Positions 19,000-30,514 of a stretch of DNA of 64,000 nt are shown one piece after another. The position numbers were made by a program, and so were the translations under genes. Origin of the DNA: Streptomyces fradiae ATCC 10745 = DSM 40063. Its GTDB lineage: Bacteria > Actinomycetota > Actinomycetes > Streptomycetales > Streptomycetaceae. Under the pieces are notes generated by a model. It saw only the letters and a program-made list of their open reading frames with translations, did no database searches and was not told where the DNA came from. The DNA lies in assembly GCF_008704425.1 (NCBI RefSeq), contig NZ_CP023696.1, forward strand, positions 1,784,501-1,848,500, written 5' to 3'. Within the stretch, counting starts at the first letter, position 1. Every line of letters begins with the position of its first letter.

Positions 19000-20342
19000 C
19001 GGCGGGCTCCGTGCGCGGCGATGGCCTCGCGGTAGCGGTCCGCGGTGCCCTGGGCGGCGCGGGCCCAGGTGAAGCGGTCCAGGACGCGGGCGCGGCCGGC
19101 GGCCCCGAGGCGGGCGCGCAGCTCGGCGCCGCCGGGGCCCAGGAGGCGGCCGAGCGCGGCGGCCAGGGCGCCGGAGTCGCCGGGCGGTACGGCGAGGCAG
19201 GTCTCGCCGTCGGGTCCGGCGACCTCCGGGATGGCGCCGCCGGTCGTGGCGACCAGCGGCGTACCGGTGGCCATCGCCTCCGCGGCGGGCAGCGAGAAGC
19301 CCTCGTACAGGCTGGGCACGCAGGCCACCTGGGCGCCGCGCACCAGGTCCACCAGCTCGGCGTCGCTGATGCCCTTGACGAACCGGACGGCGCCGTCGAG
19401 GCCGTACCGCTCGATGGCGCGCGCGACGGGCCCGTCCTCGGCGCGCTTGCCGACGACGACCAGGTGCGCCTCGGGGACCTCGGTGCGGAGCTTGGCGAGC
19501 GCGTCGACCAGGTGCACCAGCCCCTTCAGCGGCACGTCGGCGCTGGAGGTGGTGACGATCCGGCCGGGCACCTCGGGAACGGACGCGTCGGGGGACCACA
19601 GCGAGGTGTCGGCGCCGATGGGCACGACGTGCACCCGCTCGGGGCGGACGCCCAGGTGGTCCACGATCTCCCGGCGGGAGGAGCCGGAGACGGTGAGGAT
19701 CGACGGCAGGCGGCGCGCGACGCGCTTCTGCATGCGGGTGAAGGCGTACCAGCGGCGGACGGACAGCCGCCGCTTGGCGTCGCGGGCGGCGTCCAGCTCC
19801 AGCCGCCGGTCGACGGTGACGGGGTGGTGGACGGTGGTCACCAGCGGCGCGCCGAGCGGGGCGAGGAGCCCGTACCCGAGGGTCTGGTTGTCGTGGACGA
19901 CGTCGAAGTCGCCGCGGCGGGCGGCCAGCAGCCGCCGGGCGCGCAGCGAGAACGTCAGCGGCTCGGGGAAGCCGCCGGTCCACATGGTGGCGACCTCCAG
20001 CGCGTCGATCCAGTCGCGGTACTCGTCGCGCCCCGGGGTGCGGAACGGGTCGGGCTGGCGGTACAGGTCGAGGCTGGGCAGCTCCGTGAGGGTGACGACG
20101 CCGGGCGCGGGACCCCCGGCGGGCGCGTCGCCGACCTCGTCGAGCACCGGGTACGGCTGGGAACCGATCACCTCGACGGTGTGGCCCAGGCGGGCCAGCT
20201 CACGGGAGAGGTGCCGTACGTAGACGCCCTGGCCGCCGCAGAACGGGTTCCCCTTGTACGTGAGGAGCGCGATGCGCAGCGGACGCCCGGCGTCGGCTGC
20301 CGCACCTGATCGGGGGCCTGCTGCTACGGCCTCGGCGGTCAC
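18996..20342 (-). CDS. GT4-family glycosyltransferase
   Basis: Retaining glycosyltransferase of 448 residues with GT-B fold. N-terminal domain LRIALLTYKGNPFCGGQGVYVRHL has the Gly-rich loop. The C-terminal nucleotide-sugar domain has VSGSSRREI, TSSADVPLKGLVHLVDAL and the EX7E block EGFSLPAAEAMATGTPLVA. It may add a sugar to a lipid or small acceptor; the operon also has a methyltransferase and a toroid protein. First gene of the operon, with a KstR-type operator 55 bp before its start. ATG 20342 is in frame with the conserved N-terminus, though the first 20 residues are non-conserved. Confidence 0.9.
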   Translation of the reverse strand: MTAEAVAAGPRSGAAADAGRPLRIALLTYKGNPFCGGQGVYVRHLSRELARLGHTVEVIGSQPYPVLDEVGDAPAGGPAPGVVTLTELPSLDLYRQPDPFRTPGRDEYRDWIDALEVATMWTGGFPEPLTFSLRARRLLAARRGDFDVVHDNQTLGYGLLAPLGAPLVTTVHHPVTVDRRLELDAARDAKRRLSVRRWYAFTRMQKRVARRLPSILTVSGSSRREIVDHLGVRPERVHVVPIGADTSLWSPDASVPEVPGRIVTTSSADVPLKGLVHLVDALAKLRTEVPEAHLVVVGKRAEDGPVARAIERYGLDGAVRFVKGISDAELVDLVRGAQVACVPSLYEGFSLPAAEAMATGTPLVATTGGAIPEVAGPDGETCLAVPPGDSGALAAALGRLLGPGGAELRARLGAAGRARVLDRFTWARAAQGTADRYREAIAAHGARR

Positions 20343-20396
20343 TCGCGGCCCCTTCCATCCCTGCGTTTCGGCGGAGCGTAACCGGTGGCGCTAATC

Positions 20397-20410
20397 TAGA
20401 ACAAGTTTCA
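20397..20410. promoter_or_regulatory. KstR-type operator
   Basis: TAGAACAAGTTTCA fits the KstR consensus TnnAACnnGTTnnA at every fixed position. It lies in the 241-bp region between the glycosyltransferase operon (minus, start 20342) and the KstR-like TetR gene (plus, start 20584). The motif is AT-rich against its surroundings. It is inferred to be the site through which that TetR protein controls the operon, itself, or both. Confidence 0.7.
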
Positions 20411-20583
20411 GAGTTGATCGTTCTCGGGCGCTCGGAGAAGCTTCGAATCTACCGGCAGGTAGCGCCGCTGTGACGGCCGGAACAGGTGATTCACGCCACG
20501 GCCGGCGTGGGGGCGGGGCCATACTGTCGCCCGTCGGGGCACGGCGCCACGGAATCGTTCGACGCACGGATCGACGGGGACCT

Positions 20584-21530
<947 letters not shown>

Positions 21531-21645
21531 TGACCGGCTCGCGTCCCCGGGAACGGCCCGGTGACCGGCACCGTCGAGGAGTTGCGGAGCCGAGCCTGGT
21601 GCCTCCGCGCGCCGGTGCCCGGCCCCCGGAGAGAGGCATCCCGCC

Positions 21646-23013
21646 ATGACCACCGTCCGCCGCGGCGCCACGGCGCTCGCCGCCACCGCCGTGCTGTGCG
21701 CGGCCGGCGCGGGAGCAGTGGCCCCCACCGCGCTCGCCGCCCCGTCGCCCGCCCCGTCCGCCCCGTCGTCCCCGGCGGCCTCCCCCGAGGCGTCCGCTCC
21801 GGACACCTCGGAAGCCCCCGCCGCCCCCGCCGCCCCCTCGTCGCCCGCCGCGCCGGCCGTGCCCGCCGGGCTGTACGGCACCAAGGACCCCACGTACGAC
21901 GGGGTGTGGCGGCAGTCGCTGGCCTTCCTCGCCCAGCAGTCGACCGGTGTCGAACCGGCCCCGCAGGCCGTGGCGTGGCTCCTGGGCCAGCAGTGCGCCG
22001 ACGGCGGCTTCCCGTCCTTCCGCGCCGACACCACCGGGCCCTGCCCCGCCGGCGTGCCCCTCGACACCAACGCCACCGCCGTCGCCCTGCACGCCCTGAA
22101 GGGCGTCGACAGCCACGCGGACAAGACCGTCAAGGCCCGCGAGAACGCCCTCGCGTGGCTCAAGCGGGCGCAGAACGCGGACGGCGGCTGGGGCTACAAC
22201 CCCGGCTCCCCCAGCGACGCCAACTCCACCTCCCTCGTGATCGGCGCCCTCGCGGGCACCGGCGAGGAGCCCGGCCAGGTCCGTCCCGCCTCCGGCAAGA
22301 CCCCGTACGACGCCCTGCTCACGTTCGCGCTGCCCTGCACCGCGAAGCCGGGCGGCGGCGCCTTCGCCTACCAGCCCGAGAAGGACGGCACCCTCCGCGC
22401 CAACGGCGACGCCACGGCCGCCGCCGCCCTCGCCGGGCTCGGCAAGCACCTGCTGGTGCGCGGTGTCACCCCGGAGCAGAAGCCCGCCTGCGAGGACGCG
22501 GAGCGGCCGACCGCCGAGCGGGCCGCCCGCAACGGCGCCGCGTACCTGGCGGGGGTCATCGGCCGGAGCGGCCACCTCACCCTGCCGCCCATGCCCGGCG
22601 CGAGCGCCCCGGCCGACCAGCCCGACGTGGGCAACACCGCCGACGCCGTCCTCGCCCTGGCCGCCGCCGGGCACCGCGAGGCCGCGTCCACGGGCCTCGC
22701 GTGGCTGGAGAAGAACGGCGCCGCCTGGGCGAAGGAGGGCGGGCCCGCCGCGTACGCCCAGCTCATCCTGGCCGCGCACACCGCCGGGGGCGACCCGCGC
22801 GACTTCGGCGGCGCCGACCTCGTACGGCAGCTCAACGCGACCGGCCCGGCGCCCGCCTCCGTCCCCGACGCCGCGCCGGAGAAGGCCGAGGAGCGGCAGG
22901 AGGGGCAGGAGGAGTCGTCCGGCTTCCCGGCCTGGCTGCTCGTGGCGGTGTTCCTGGTCGCGGGCATAGGCATCGGCTTCCTGCTGAGCGGACGCAGGAA
23001 GCGGCAGCCGTGA
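21646..23013 (+). CDS. Surface-anchored toroid-repeat protein, probable cobalamin/cobalt-binding
   Basis: Protein of 455 residues. Signal peptide 1-31 ([22 protein letters not shown]), a Ser/Pro/Ala linker to about 75, a prenyltransferase/squalene-cyclase-type repeat domain ([55 protein letters not shown]), then a Glu-rich stretch, one membrane helix ([18 protein letters not shown]) and a basic tail. Thus most of the protein lies outside the cell. Eukaryotic intrinsic factor and transcobalamin use the same toroid fold to hold B12. Its place behind a B12 riboswitch and ahead of an ECF transporter suggests a cobalamin-capture role; this is inference. First gene of a five-gene overlapping operon. 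Confidence 0.85.
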   Translation: MTTVRRGATALAATAVLCAAGAGAVAPTALAAPSPAPSAPSSPAASPEASAPDTSEAPAAPAAPSSPAAPAVPAGLYGTKDPTYDGVWRQSLAFLAQQSTGVEPAPQAVAWLLGQQCADGGFPSFRADTTGPCPAGVPLDTNATAVALHALKGVDSHADKTVKARENALAWLKRAQNADGGWGYNPGSPSDANSTSLVIGALAGTGEEPGQVRPASGKTPYDALLTFALPCTAKPGGGAFAYQPEKDGTLRANGDATAAAALAGLGKHLLVRGVTPEQKPACEDAERPTAERAARNGAAYLAGVIGRSGHLTLPPMPGASAPADQPDVGNTADAVLALAAAGHREAASTGLAWLEKNGAAWAKEGGPAAYAQLILAAHTAGGDPRDFGGADLVRQLNATGPAPASVPDAAPEKAEERQEGQEESSGFPAWLLVAVFLVAGIGIGFLLSGRRKRQP

Positions 23014-23945
23014 CCGGCCTCCCCCGGCGCGCGCACGGCACCTCCCCGCACACCGCCCACCCCGCACCGCGCACGGGCTGCGCGCCCCGCGTGGCGCCCC
23101 CGGCGGCCGGCACCGCCCCGCACGCGCCCTCCGCGCACGCCCCCTCCAGGACCGCGCCCGCGCCCTCCGCGCACGCCCCCTCCGCGCGCGGCACGGCCCC
23201 GCGCCGGTACCGCCGCCCCGGCGCCCTCGCCGCCGCCGCGTGCCTGGCCGTGCTGGCCGGGGTGCCCGCCGCGGCCGGCACCGCGCACGCCGCCGGCTAC
23301 CGGTACTGGTCCTTCTGGGAGGGCGGCGACGGCAAGTCCGCGACCTGGGCGTACGCCACACAGGGCCCGGCCACCCTCCGCCCCGCCGACGGCGCCGTCA
23401 ACGGCTACCGGTTCGCGGTCAGCACCGACGGCGCGGACGCCGACCGGCCCCGGCAGGCACCCGACTTCGCGGCGATCTGCGCCGGCACCCCGGCCGCACC
23501 GGGCACCAAGCGGGTCGCGCTCGTCGTCGACTTCGGCGTCCCCGCCGACGCCCCGGCCGGGGAGGCACCGCCCGGCCCGCGCACCGCCTGCGCGCGCGTG
23601 GCGCCCGACGCGACCGCCGCGGAGGCCCTGGCCGCCGTCGCCGCGCCGCTGCGCTACAACAGCCAGGCCCTGCTCTGCGGCATCTCCGGCTACCCGAGGC
23701 AGGGCTGCGGCGAGCAGGTGGACACCGCGGCCCGCCCCTCCTCGCCGCCCGACCCGGCGTCGTCCGCACCGGGCGCCACGGCCGGAGCCGGCACCACCGC
23801 CGGGCCCGGTGCCACGGCCACGCCGGACGGCGCCACCGCCTCCGGCGGCCGGGGCCCCTCCCTGGGCCTGTACGCCGGGGCCGCCGCCGTCGTGGCGCTC
23901 GGCGCCGCCGCCCTCGTACGGGCCCGGCGGCACGGCCGCCGATGA
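23010..23945 (+). CDS. SCO2322-like secreted, membrane-anchored protein
   Basis: Protein of 311 residues in the Streptomyces family I know as SCO2322-like. From GTG 23010 (GTGA overlap) it has an unusual 70-residue His/Pro/Ala-rich leader before a signal-type helix (ALAAAACLAVLAGVPAAAG). The conserved domain begins YRYWSFWEGGDGKSATWAYA and runs to ICGISGYP-like LLCGISGYPRQGCGEQV, with cysteines that could form disulfides. A Thr/Gly/Ala linker, one membrane helix and basic residues close the chain. The small extracytoplasmic domain may pair with the toroid protein before it, as transcobalamins have alpha and beta domains. Its real start could be further downstream. Confidence 0.8.
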   Translation: MTGLPRRAHGTSPHTAHPAPRTGCAPRVAPPAAGTAPHAPSAHAPSRTAPAPSAHAPSARGTAPRRYRRPGALAAAACLAVLAGVPAAAGTAHAAGYRYWSFWEGGDGKSATWAYATQGPATLRPADGAVNGYRFAVSTDGADADRPRQAPDFAAICAGTPAAPGTKRVALVVDFGVPADAPAGEAPPGPRTACARVAPDATAAEALAAVAAPLRYNSQALLCGISGYPRQGCGEQVDTAARPSSPPDPASSAPGATAGAGTTAGPGATATPDGATASGGRGPSLGLYAGAAAVVALGAAALVRARRHGRR

Positions 23946-25113
23946 GGCTGCGCGCCCCCGAGGCCCACCGCTCCAACGCCGTGCACGCGGGCGCCTGGTG
24001 GCTGTGGGCCCTCGGCCTCGCCGTCGCCGCGTCCCGCACCACCAATCCGCTGCTGCTCGGCCTCGTCGTCGGCGTCGCCGGGTACGTGGTCGCCGCGCGC
24101 CGCACCGACGCGCCCTGGGCCCGCTCGTACGGGGCCTTCCTCAAGCTGGGCCTGGCCGTCCTGGTGGTGCGGGTGCTGTTCTCCACCCTGCTCGGCTCCC
24201 CCATCCCCGGCGCGCACGTGCTGTTCACGCTGCCCGAGGTGCCGCTGCCCGACTGGGCGCGCGGGGTGCGGCTCGGCGGCCGGGTCACGGCCGAGCAGCT
24301 GGTCTTCGCCCTGTACGACGGGGCGAAGCTGGCGGCGATGCTCGTCTGCGTGGGCGCCGCGAACGCGCTCGCCAGCCCCGCGCGGCTGCTGAAGTCCCTG
24401 CCGGGCGCGCTGTACGAGGCGGGGGTCGCCGTGGTCGTCGCGATGACGTTCGCGCCGAACCTGGTCGCCGACGTGGCGCGGCTGCGGACCGCCCGGCGGC
24501 TGCGCGGGCGCCCCACGGGCGGGGTGCGGGCGGTCCTCCAGATCGGGCTGCCCGTCCTGGAGGGCGCGCTGGAGCGGTCGGTGGCGGTGGCCGCGTCGAT
24601 GGACGCGCGCGGGTACGGGCGTACGGCCGCCGTCCCGCCCGCCGTACGGCACGTGACGACCGCGCTCACGCTGGGCGGCCTGCTCGGGGTGTGCGCGGGC
24701 ATGTACGGACTGCTCGCCGTCGAGGGCGCCGGGTACGGGGTGCCGCTGCTGGCCGGGGGCGTCGCGGCGGCGCTGGCCGGGCTGTGGCTGGGCGGGCGCC
24801 GCACGCCCCGCACCCGCTACCGGCCCGACCGGTGGGGCCCGCGCACCTGGCTGGTCGCCGCGTCGGGACCGGCGGTGGCCGCGCTGCTCGTGTGGGCGTC
24901 CACCGGGCCGGCGGGGGAGGCGCTGCGGCCCGGCGTCACCCCGCTGACCGCGCCCGAGCTGCCCCTGTGGCCCGCCCTCGCCCTCCTGGCCGGCCTGCTG
25001 CCCGCGTTCGTCGCGCCCGTACCGCACACACCGGGCGCGCCGCCGCACGCACCGGGCGCGCCGCCGTCCGCACCCGACGCCCCGCACACCCGCAAGACCG
25101 CCGAGGAGCCCCG

Positions 25114-25117
<4 letters not shown>
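23942..25117 (+). CDS. ECF transporter transmembrane T component (CbiQ/EcfT-like)
   Basis: Membrane protein of 391 residues that couples the S component to the ATPases. About eight hydrophobic segments are visible. The two coupling-helix motifs appear as LRTARRLRGRP (about 185-195) and the EcfT signature ASMDARGYGR (about 217-226). The C-terminal extra helices and a Pro/Ala/His-rich tail are longer than in CbiQ (about 225-260 residues). The ATG overlaps the previous stop (ATGA). Substrate is inferred from the B12 riboswitch that opens the operon. Confidence 0.9.
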
Positions 25118-27032
<1,915 letters not shown>

Positions 27033-27036
<4 letters not shown>

Positions 27037-28127
27037 CCGCCCCCGCGCCCGCCGCGCCCGCCGCCCGTGAGCGGCGCGCGTCGCGGCCCGTGCGGCTGGG
27101 GCCCCGGTCGGTCGCCGCGCTGGTGCTGATCAGCGCCGTCGGGGTGGCGGCGTTCGGCTGGCCGCTGCTCGCGGACGGCGGGTCCGGCCTGGCGGAGGCG
27201 CACGCGGCGCTCGCGCCGTGGCTGTTCGCCGGGCTGCTGCCGCTGCTCGTGGCGGTGGTCGTGGCGACCATCGCCGACTCGGGCATGGACGCCAAGGCGG
27301 TCGCGATGCTCGGCGTCCTCGCGGCGGTGGGCGCCGCGCTGCGCCCGCTGGGCGCGGGGACGGCGGGCCTGGAGCCCATGTTCTTCCTGATGGTGCTGAG
27401 CGGGCGGGTGCTGGGGCCGGGCTTCGGCTTCGTGCTGGGGGCCGTGACGATGTTCGCGTCGGCGCTGCTGACGGGCGGGGTCGGGCCGTGGATGCCGTAC
27501 CAGATGCTGTCGATGGCGTGGTTCACGATGGGCGCCGGACTGCTGCCGGGGTCCGGCGAGGCCCGCACGGGCCGGCGGGGGCGCACCGGGTGGCGGGGGC
27601 ACCTGGGCCGGAGGGTGCGCCTGGGCCGCAGGGGCGGCCCGGACCGGCCGGGCCCGGCGGCGACGGGGCCACGGGGCCTGCGCGGCCGGGGCGAGCTGCT
27701 GATGCTCGCCGCGTACGGGGCGGTGGCGTCGTTCGCGTACGGGACGGCGATGAACCTCCAGGGGTGGGTGCTGACCCTGCCGGAGGGCTCCAGCGGCATC
27801 GCCTTCCACGCGGGCGAGCCGGTCCACGAGAACCTGGTGCGGTTCGCCGCGTTCTGCCTGGCCACGTCCATGGGGTGGGACCTGGGGCGGGCGGTGCTCA
27901 CCGTGGTGCTCACGCTGACCATCGGATCGTCGGTGCTCAAGGCCCTCCGGCGTGCGACTCGACGGGCGGCCTTCGAGGCCCACGTCACATTCGAAGGCAG
28001 CGAAAAGCCTCATCCTGCGCATTCCGGGGTGAGGCGCCCCACAGGACCTACCTCACATACGACCCCGCCTAGTGGGCTTCCGGCCCCCTCGGCCGGGGGC
28101 CCCTCTTCCCGCGGCGACCTGCGCTGA
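27033..28127 (+). CDS. ECF transporter substrate-binding S component
   Basis: Membrane protein of 364 residues with six or so helices (from SVAALVLISAVGVAAFGWPLL to FCLATSMGWDLGRAVLTVVLTL). The pattern GRVLGPGFGFVLGAVTMFASALLTGGVGPW split over two helices resembles S components of the ECF group sometimes called MtsB/QueT-like. An Arg/Gly-rich loop of about 45 residues with short tandem repeats lies between helices 4 and 5, and a 60-residue polar tail follows the last helix. Cobalamin or a precursor is the likely ligand by context, not by sequence. GTG 27033 overlaps the ATPase stop. Confidence 0.87.
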
Positions 28128-28216
28128 CGGGCCGCGGCCGGGCCGCGCCGCCCCGCCGGGTCTCCGGCCTCGCCTCGTAGCGGGGGGCGTTGCCGCGGCC
28201 CGGCCGCCCTGCTTTG

Positions 28217-28369
28217 GTGGATGACGTCGCCGGGCACCGACGGCAGCGCGACCGCCACGCGGTCCGGCCGAAGTGCCCCTGGGCACACCCGTGAGCCACC
28301 ACCGGGGGTCTCCCCCGCCCGGTTCCGGCATGCCCGCGGCCCCCCTGTCCCCGACGTGAGGTCATCCAC
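28217..28369 (+). ncRNA. Structured leader RNA before secreted transglycosylase
   Basis: A closed multi-branch RNA can be drawn. Closing stem GTGGATGAC (28217-28225) pairs with GTCATCCAC (28361-28369). Inside are three perfect hairpins: GACCGC/GCGGTC (28250-28264), GTGCCC/GGGCAC (28273-28286) and CGGGGG/CCCCCG (28303-28317). The right closing arm ends at the base before the GTG start at 28370 and sits against the GTGAGG ribosome site. Opening the stem would free translation. It may be a riboswitch or thermosensor; it does not clearly match a class I can name. Confidence 0.55.
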
Positions 28370-28777
28370 GTGTTCCGCTCCATCGCCAGCCGCTCCTCCG
28401 CCCTCAGCAAGTCCGCCGCCGCCGCAGCCACCGTGCTGCTGGGCGCCTCGGGCGCCGTGATGGCGGTGACGGCCCCGGCCTCGGCCGCGCCCGCCTCGGC
28501 GGAGGCCGTCGCCAAGAAGATGGTCCCGGCCGGCCAGTACCAGTGCTTCAGCAAGATCGTCGAGCGCGAGTCCGGCTGGGACCACACCGCGACGAACGCC
28601 TCCTCCGGCGCGTACGGCCTGGTCCAGGCCCTCCCGGCGTCGAAGATGGCGACCGCGGGCTCCGACTGGAAGACCAACCCCGCCACGCAGATCGAGTGGG
28701 GCCTGGACTACATGAACGACCGCTACGGCAGCCCCTGCGCCGCGTGGGACTTCTGGCAGAAGAACCACTGGTACTGA
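28370..28777 (+). CDS. Small secreted lytic transglycosylase-like protein
   Basis: Protein of 135 residues. Signal peptide about 1-40 (AAAAATVLLGASGAVMAVTA, cleavage near ASA-AP), then a goose-lysozyme/SLT-type domain: FSKIVERESGWDHTATN with the expected catalytic Glu, SSGAYGLVQALPASKMAT and QIEWGLDYMNDRYGSPCAAWDFW. Two cysteines may form a disulfide. It should cleave peptidoglycan glycan strands outside the cell and resembles the small C-terminal domain of Rpf-like or aggregation-promoting proteins. GTG 28370 follows a structured leader that may control translation. Confidence 0.85.
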   Translation: MFRSIASRSSALSKSAAAAATVLLGASGAVMAVTAPASAAPASAEAVAKKMVPAGQYQCFSKIVERESGWDHTATNASSGAYGLVQALPASKMATAGSDWKTNPATQIEWGLDYMNDRYGSPCAAWDFWQKNHWY

Positions 28778-28828
28778 TCCCGGTAGCGGCCCGGTAGCGG
28801 CCCCGCCGCAGGGGTCCGCCGCACCACT

Positions 28829-28877
28829 CGCCGTACCGGTGCCCTCGTACCCCTCCGCCGTACCGGTGCCCTCGTAC
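28829..28877. repeat. Short direct repeat, intergenic
   Basis: A 22-bp sequence beginning CGCCGTACCGGTGCCC occurs at 28829-28850 and again at 28856-28877 in the gap after the transglycosylase gene. It lies in the 263-bp non-coding stretch 28778-29040, which otherwise holds only a terminator. Confidence 0.7.
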
Positions 28878-28936
28878 CGGCCCGCCCCGCCGCCCACCGC
28901 CCGCCCGGCGGCCGCGGGTGCGACACTCCGGCGACC

Positions 28937-28966
28937 AGCCCCCGGTGCCTACGCCCACCGGGGGCT
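28937..28966. terminator. Terminator hairpin
   Basis: Perfect 11-bp inverted repeat AGCCCCCGGTG (28937-28947) and CACCGGGGGCT (28956-28966) with an 8-nt loop, followed by TCG. It ends transcription after the transglycosylase gene. Confidence 0.8.
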
Positions 28967-29040
28967 TCGCCGTGCCCGCGGCGCGGCCGGGCCGACGAAC
29001 ACCCCCGCGCTCGGGGCGGTCGTCGACTACGTTCCTGACC

Positions 29041-29745
29041 ATGACTCAGCACACGCACCGCGCCCAGGCCCCCGAGGACCTCCAGGCCGGCTGGACCGCC
29101 GTCGACGCGTACCTCACCGACCAGCTCGCCCCCGGCGACGAGACGCTCGACGCCGCCCTCGCCGCGAGCGACGAGGCGGGCCTGCCGAAGATCGCCGTCG
29201 CCCCCAACCAGGGCAAGCTCCTGCACCTGCTGGCCCGCGTCCAGGGCGCCCGCACGATCCTGGAGATCGGCACGCTCGGCGGGTACAGCACCATCTGGCT
29301 GGCGCGGGCGCTGCCGCCGGACGGCCGCCTGATCTCCCTGGAGTACGACCCCGCGCACGCCGAGCTGGCCCGGCTCAACCTGGACCGCGCCGGGCTGAAC
29401 GAGGTGGCGGCGGTCCGCACGGGCGCCGCCCTCGACACCCTGCCGAAGCTGGAGGCCGAGGGGGCGGGCCCCTTCGACCTGGTCTTCATCGACGCCGACA
29501 AGAAGAACAACCCGCGCTACGTCGAGTGGGCGCTGCGCCTGACCCGGCCGGGCAGTGTGATCGTCGTCGACAACGTGGTGCGCGGCGGCCGGGTCGTGGA
29601 CGCGGAGTCGTCCGACGAGGCCATCCTCGGCACGCGCGAGATGTTCGACCTGGTCGCGCGCGACCCCCGGCTGGACGCGACGGCGATCCAGACGGTCGGC
29701 TCCAAGGGCTACGACGGCCTGCTGATCGCCCGGGTGGTGTCCTGA
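29041..29745 (+). CDS. O-methyltransferase (Methyltransf_3, catechol type)
   Basis: Metal-dependent SAM O-methyltransferase of 234 residues, family 3. Visible motifs: TILEIGTLGGYSTIWLARAL (SAM motif I), SLEYDPAHAELA, VFIDADKKNNPRYVEWAL with the metal-binding Asp, and VIVVDNVVRGGRV with Asp-Asn ligands. Substrates in this family are catechol-like phenolics. Length and motif order are normal. ATG 29041. The GNAT gene starts 4 bp after its stop, so the two are probably one unit. Confidence 0.92.
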   Translation: MTQHTHRAQAPEDLQAGWTAVDAYLTDQLAPGDETLDAALAASDEAGLPKIAVAPNQGKLLHLLARVQGARTILEIGTLGGYSTIWLARALPPDGRLISLEYDPAHAELARLNLDRAGLNEVAAVRTGAALDTLPKLEAEGAGPFDLVFIDADKKNNPRYVEWALRLTRPGSVIVVDNVVRGGRVVDAESSDEAILGTREMFDLVARDPRLDATAIQTVGSKGYDGLLIARVVS

Positions 29746-29749
29746 CGCC

Positions 29750-30349
29750 ATGCCCGCGCACACCGCCGGCGCCGCGAAGACGGCTGCCGCCATACCCGCG
29801 CACCCCGCCGGAACCGGCCCCGCGCACCCCGCCGAAGCCGACCCCGCGCGGACCTCCCGCGCCGCCTGGGACATACGCCCCGAGCGGTACGACACCCCCG
29901 ACGCGACCGCGCTGCGCCGCGCCTACTACGGCGACGTGGCCGGCCGCTACTGGCGCCGCCCGGCCACCCCCGAGGAGATCGACGAGGGGCTGGCCGGGGA
30001 CGGCGTGGAGGCCCTGGAGCCGCCGACCGGGCGGTTCCTGGTCGGCCGGTACGGCGGGGAGCCCGCGGCCTGCGGCGGGGTGCTGCTGCTGGACGCCGAG
30101 CGGGCGGAGCTGACCCGCGTGTTCGTGCGCCACGCGCTGCGCGGCCGGGGCGGCGCGGCGCTGCTGCTGGCCGCGCTGGAGGAGGCGGCCGTCGAGCTGG
30201 GCGCCCGGCGCATGGTGCTCAACACCCGGCTCGACCTGGTGGAGGCCCGCGCCCTGTACACGCGCCACGGCTACCGGGAGATCCCGGCGTACTGCGAGGG
30301 GCCGTACATGGAGGTCTGGTACGGCAAGGAACTGGTCCCGGCCGGCTGA
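29750..30349 (+). CDS. GNAT-family N-acetyltransferase
   Basis: Acetyl-CoA-dependent acetyltransferase of 199 residues. An Ala/Pro/His-rich N-terminal 35 residues precede the GNAT fold: ELTRVFVRHALRGRGGAALLL carries the R/Q-x-x-G-x-G/A acetyl-CoA loop, and LVEARALYTRHGYREIPAY is the C-terminal motif. A later start is possible because the first 35 residues look non-conserved. Acceptor unknown. It follows the O-methyltransferase gene by 4 bp. Confidence 0.85.
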   Translation: MPAHTAGAAKTAAAIPAHPAGTGPAHPAEADPARTSRAAWDIRPERYDTPDATALRRAYYGDVAGRYWRRPATPEEIDEGLAGDGVEALEPPTGRFLVGRYGGEPAACGGVLLLDAERAELTRVFVRHALRGRGGAALLLAALEEAAVELGARRMVLNTRLDLVEARALYTRHGYREIPAYCEGPYMEVWYGKELVPAG

Positions 30350-30514
30350 GCCGGGCGGGGGGCGGCCCTGCCCCTCGGGGCGTCGGGCGGCCCGGGTCCT
30401 CGGCGCGGGCGGGCGGCCCGGCACCCCGGGCGGACGCCGCTTGGCACCCGGGGCGGTCGCCGCTTGACCCCCGGGGCGGACGCCGACCGGCGCATCGGGC
30501 GCTCGGGCCGCCCG

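Noticed and set aside
28217..28369. c-di-AMP (ydaO) riboswitch call for the transglycosylase leader
   Set aside because: The conserved ydaO core blocks could not be placed with confidence; kept only as a structured leader of unknown class.
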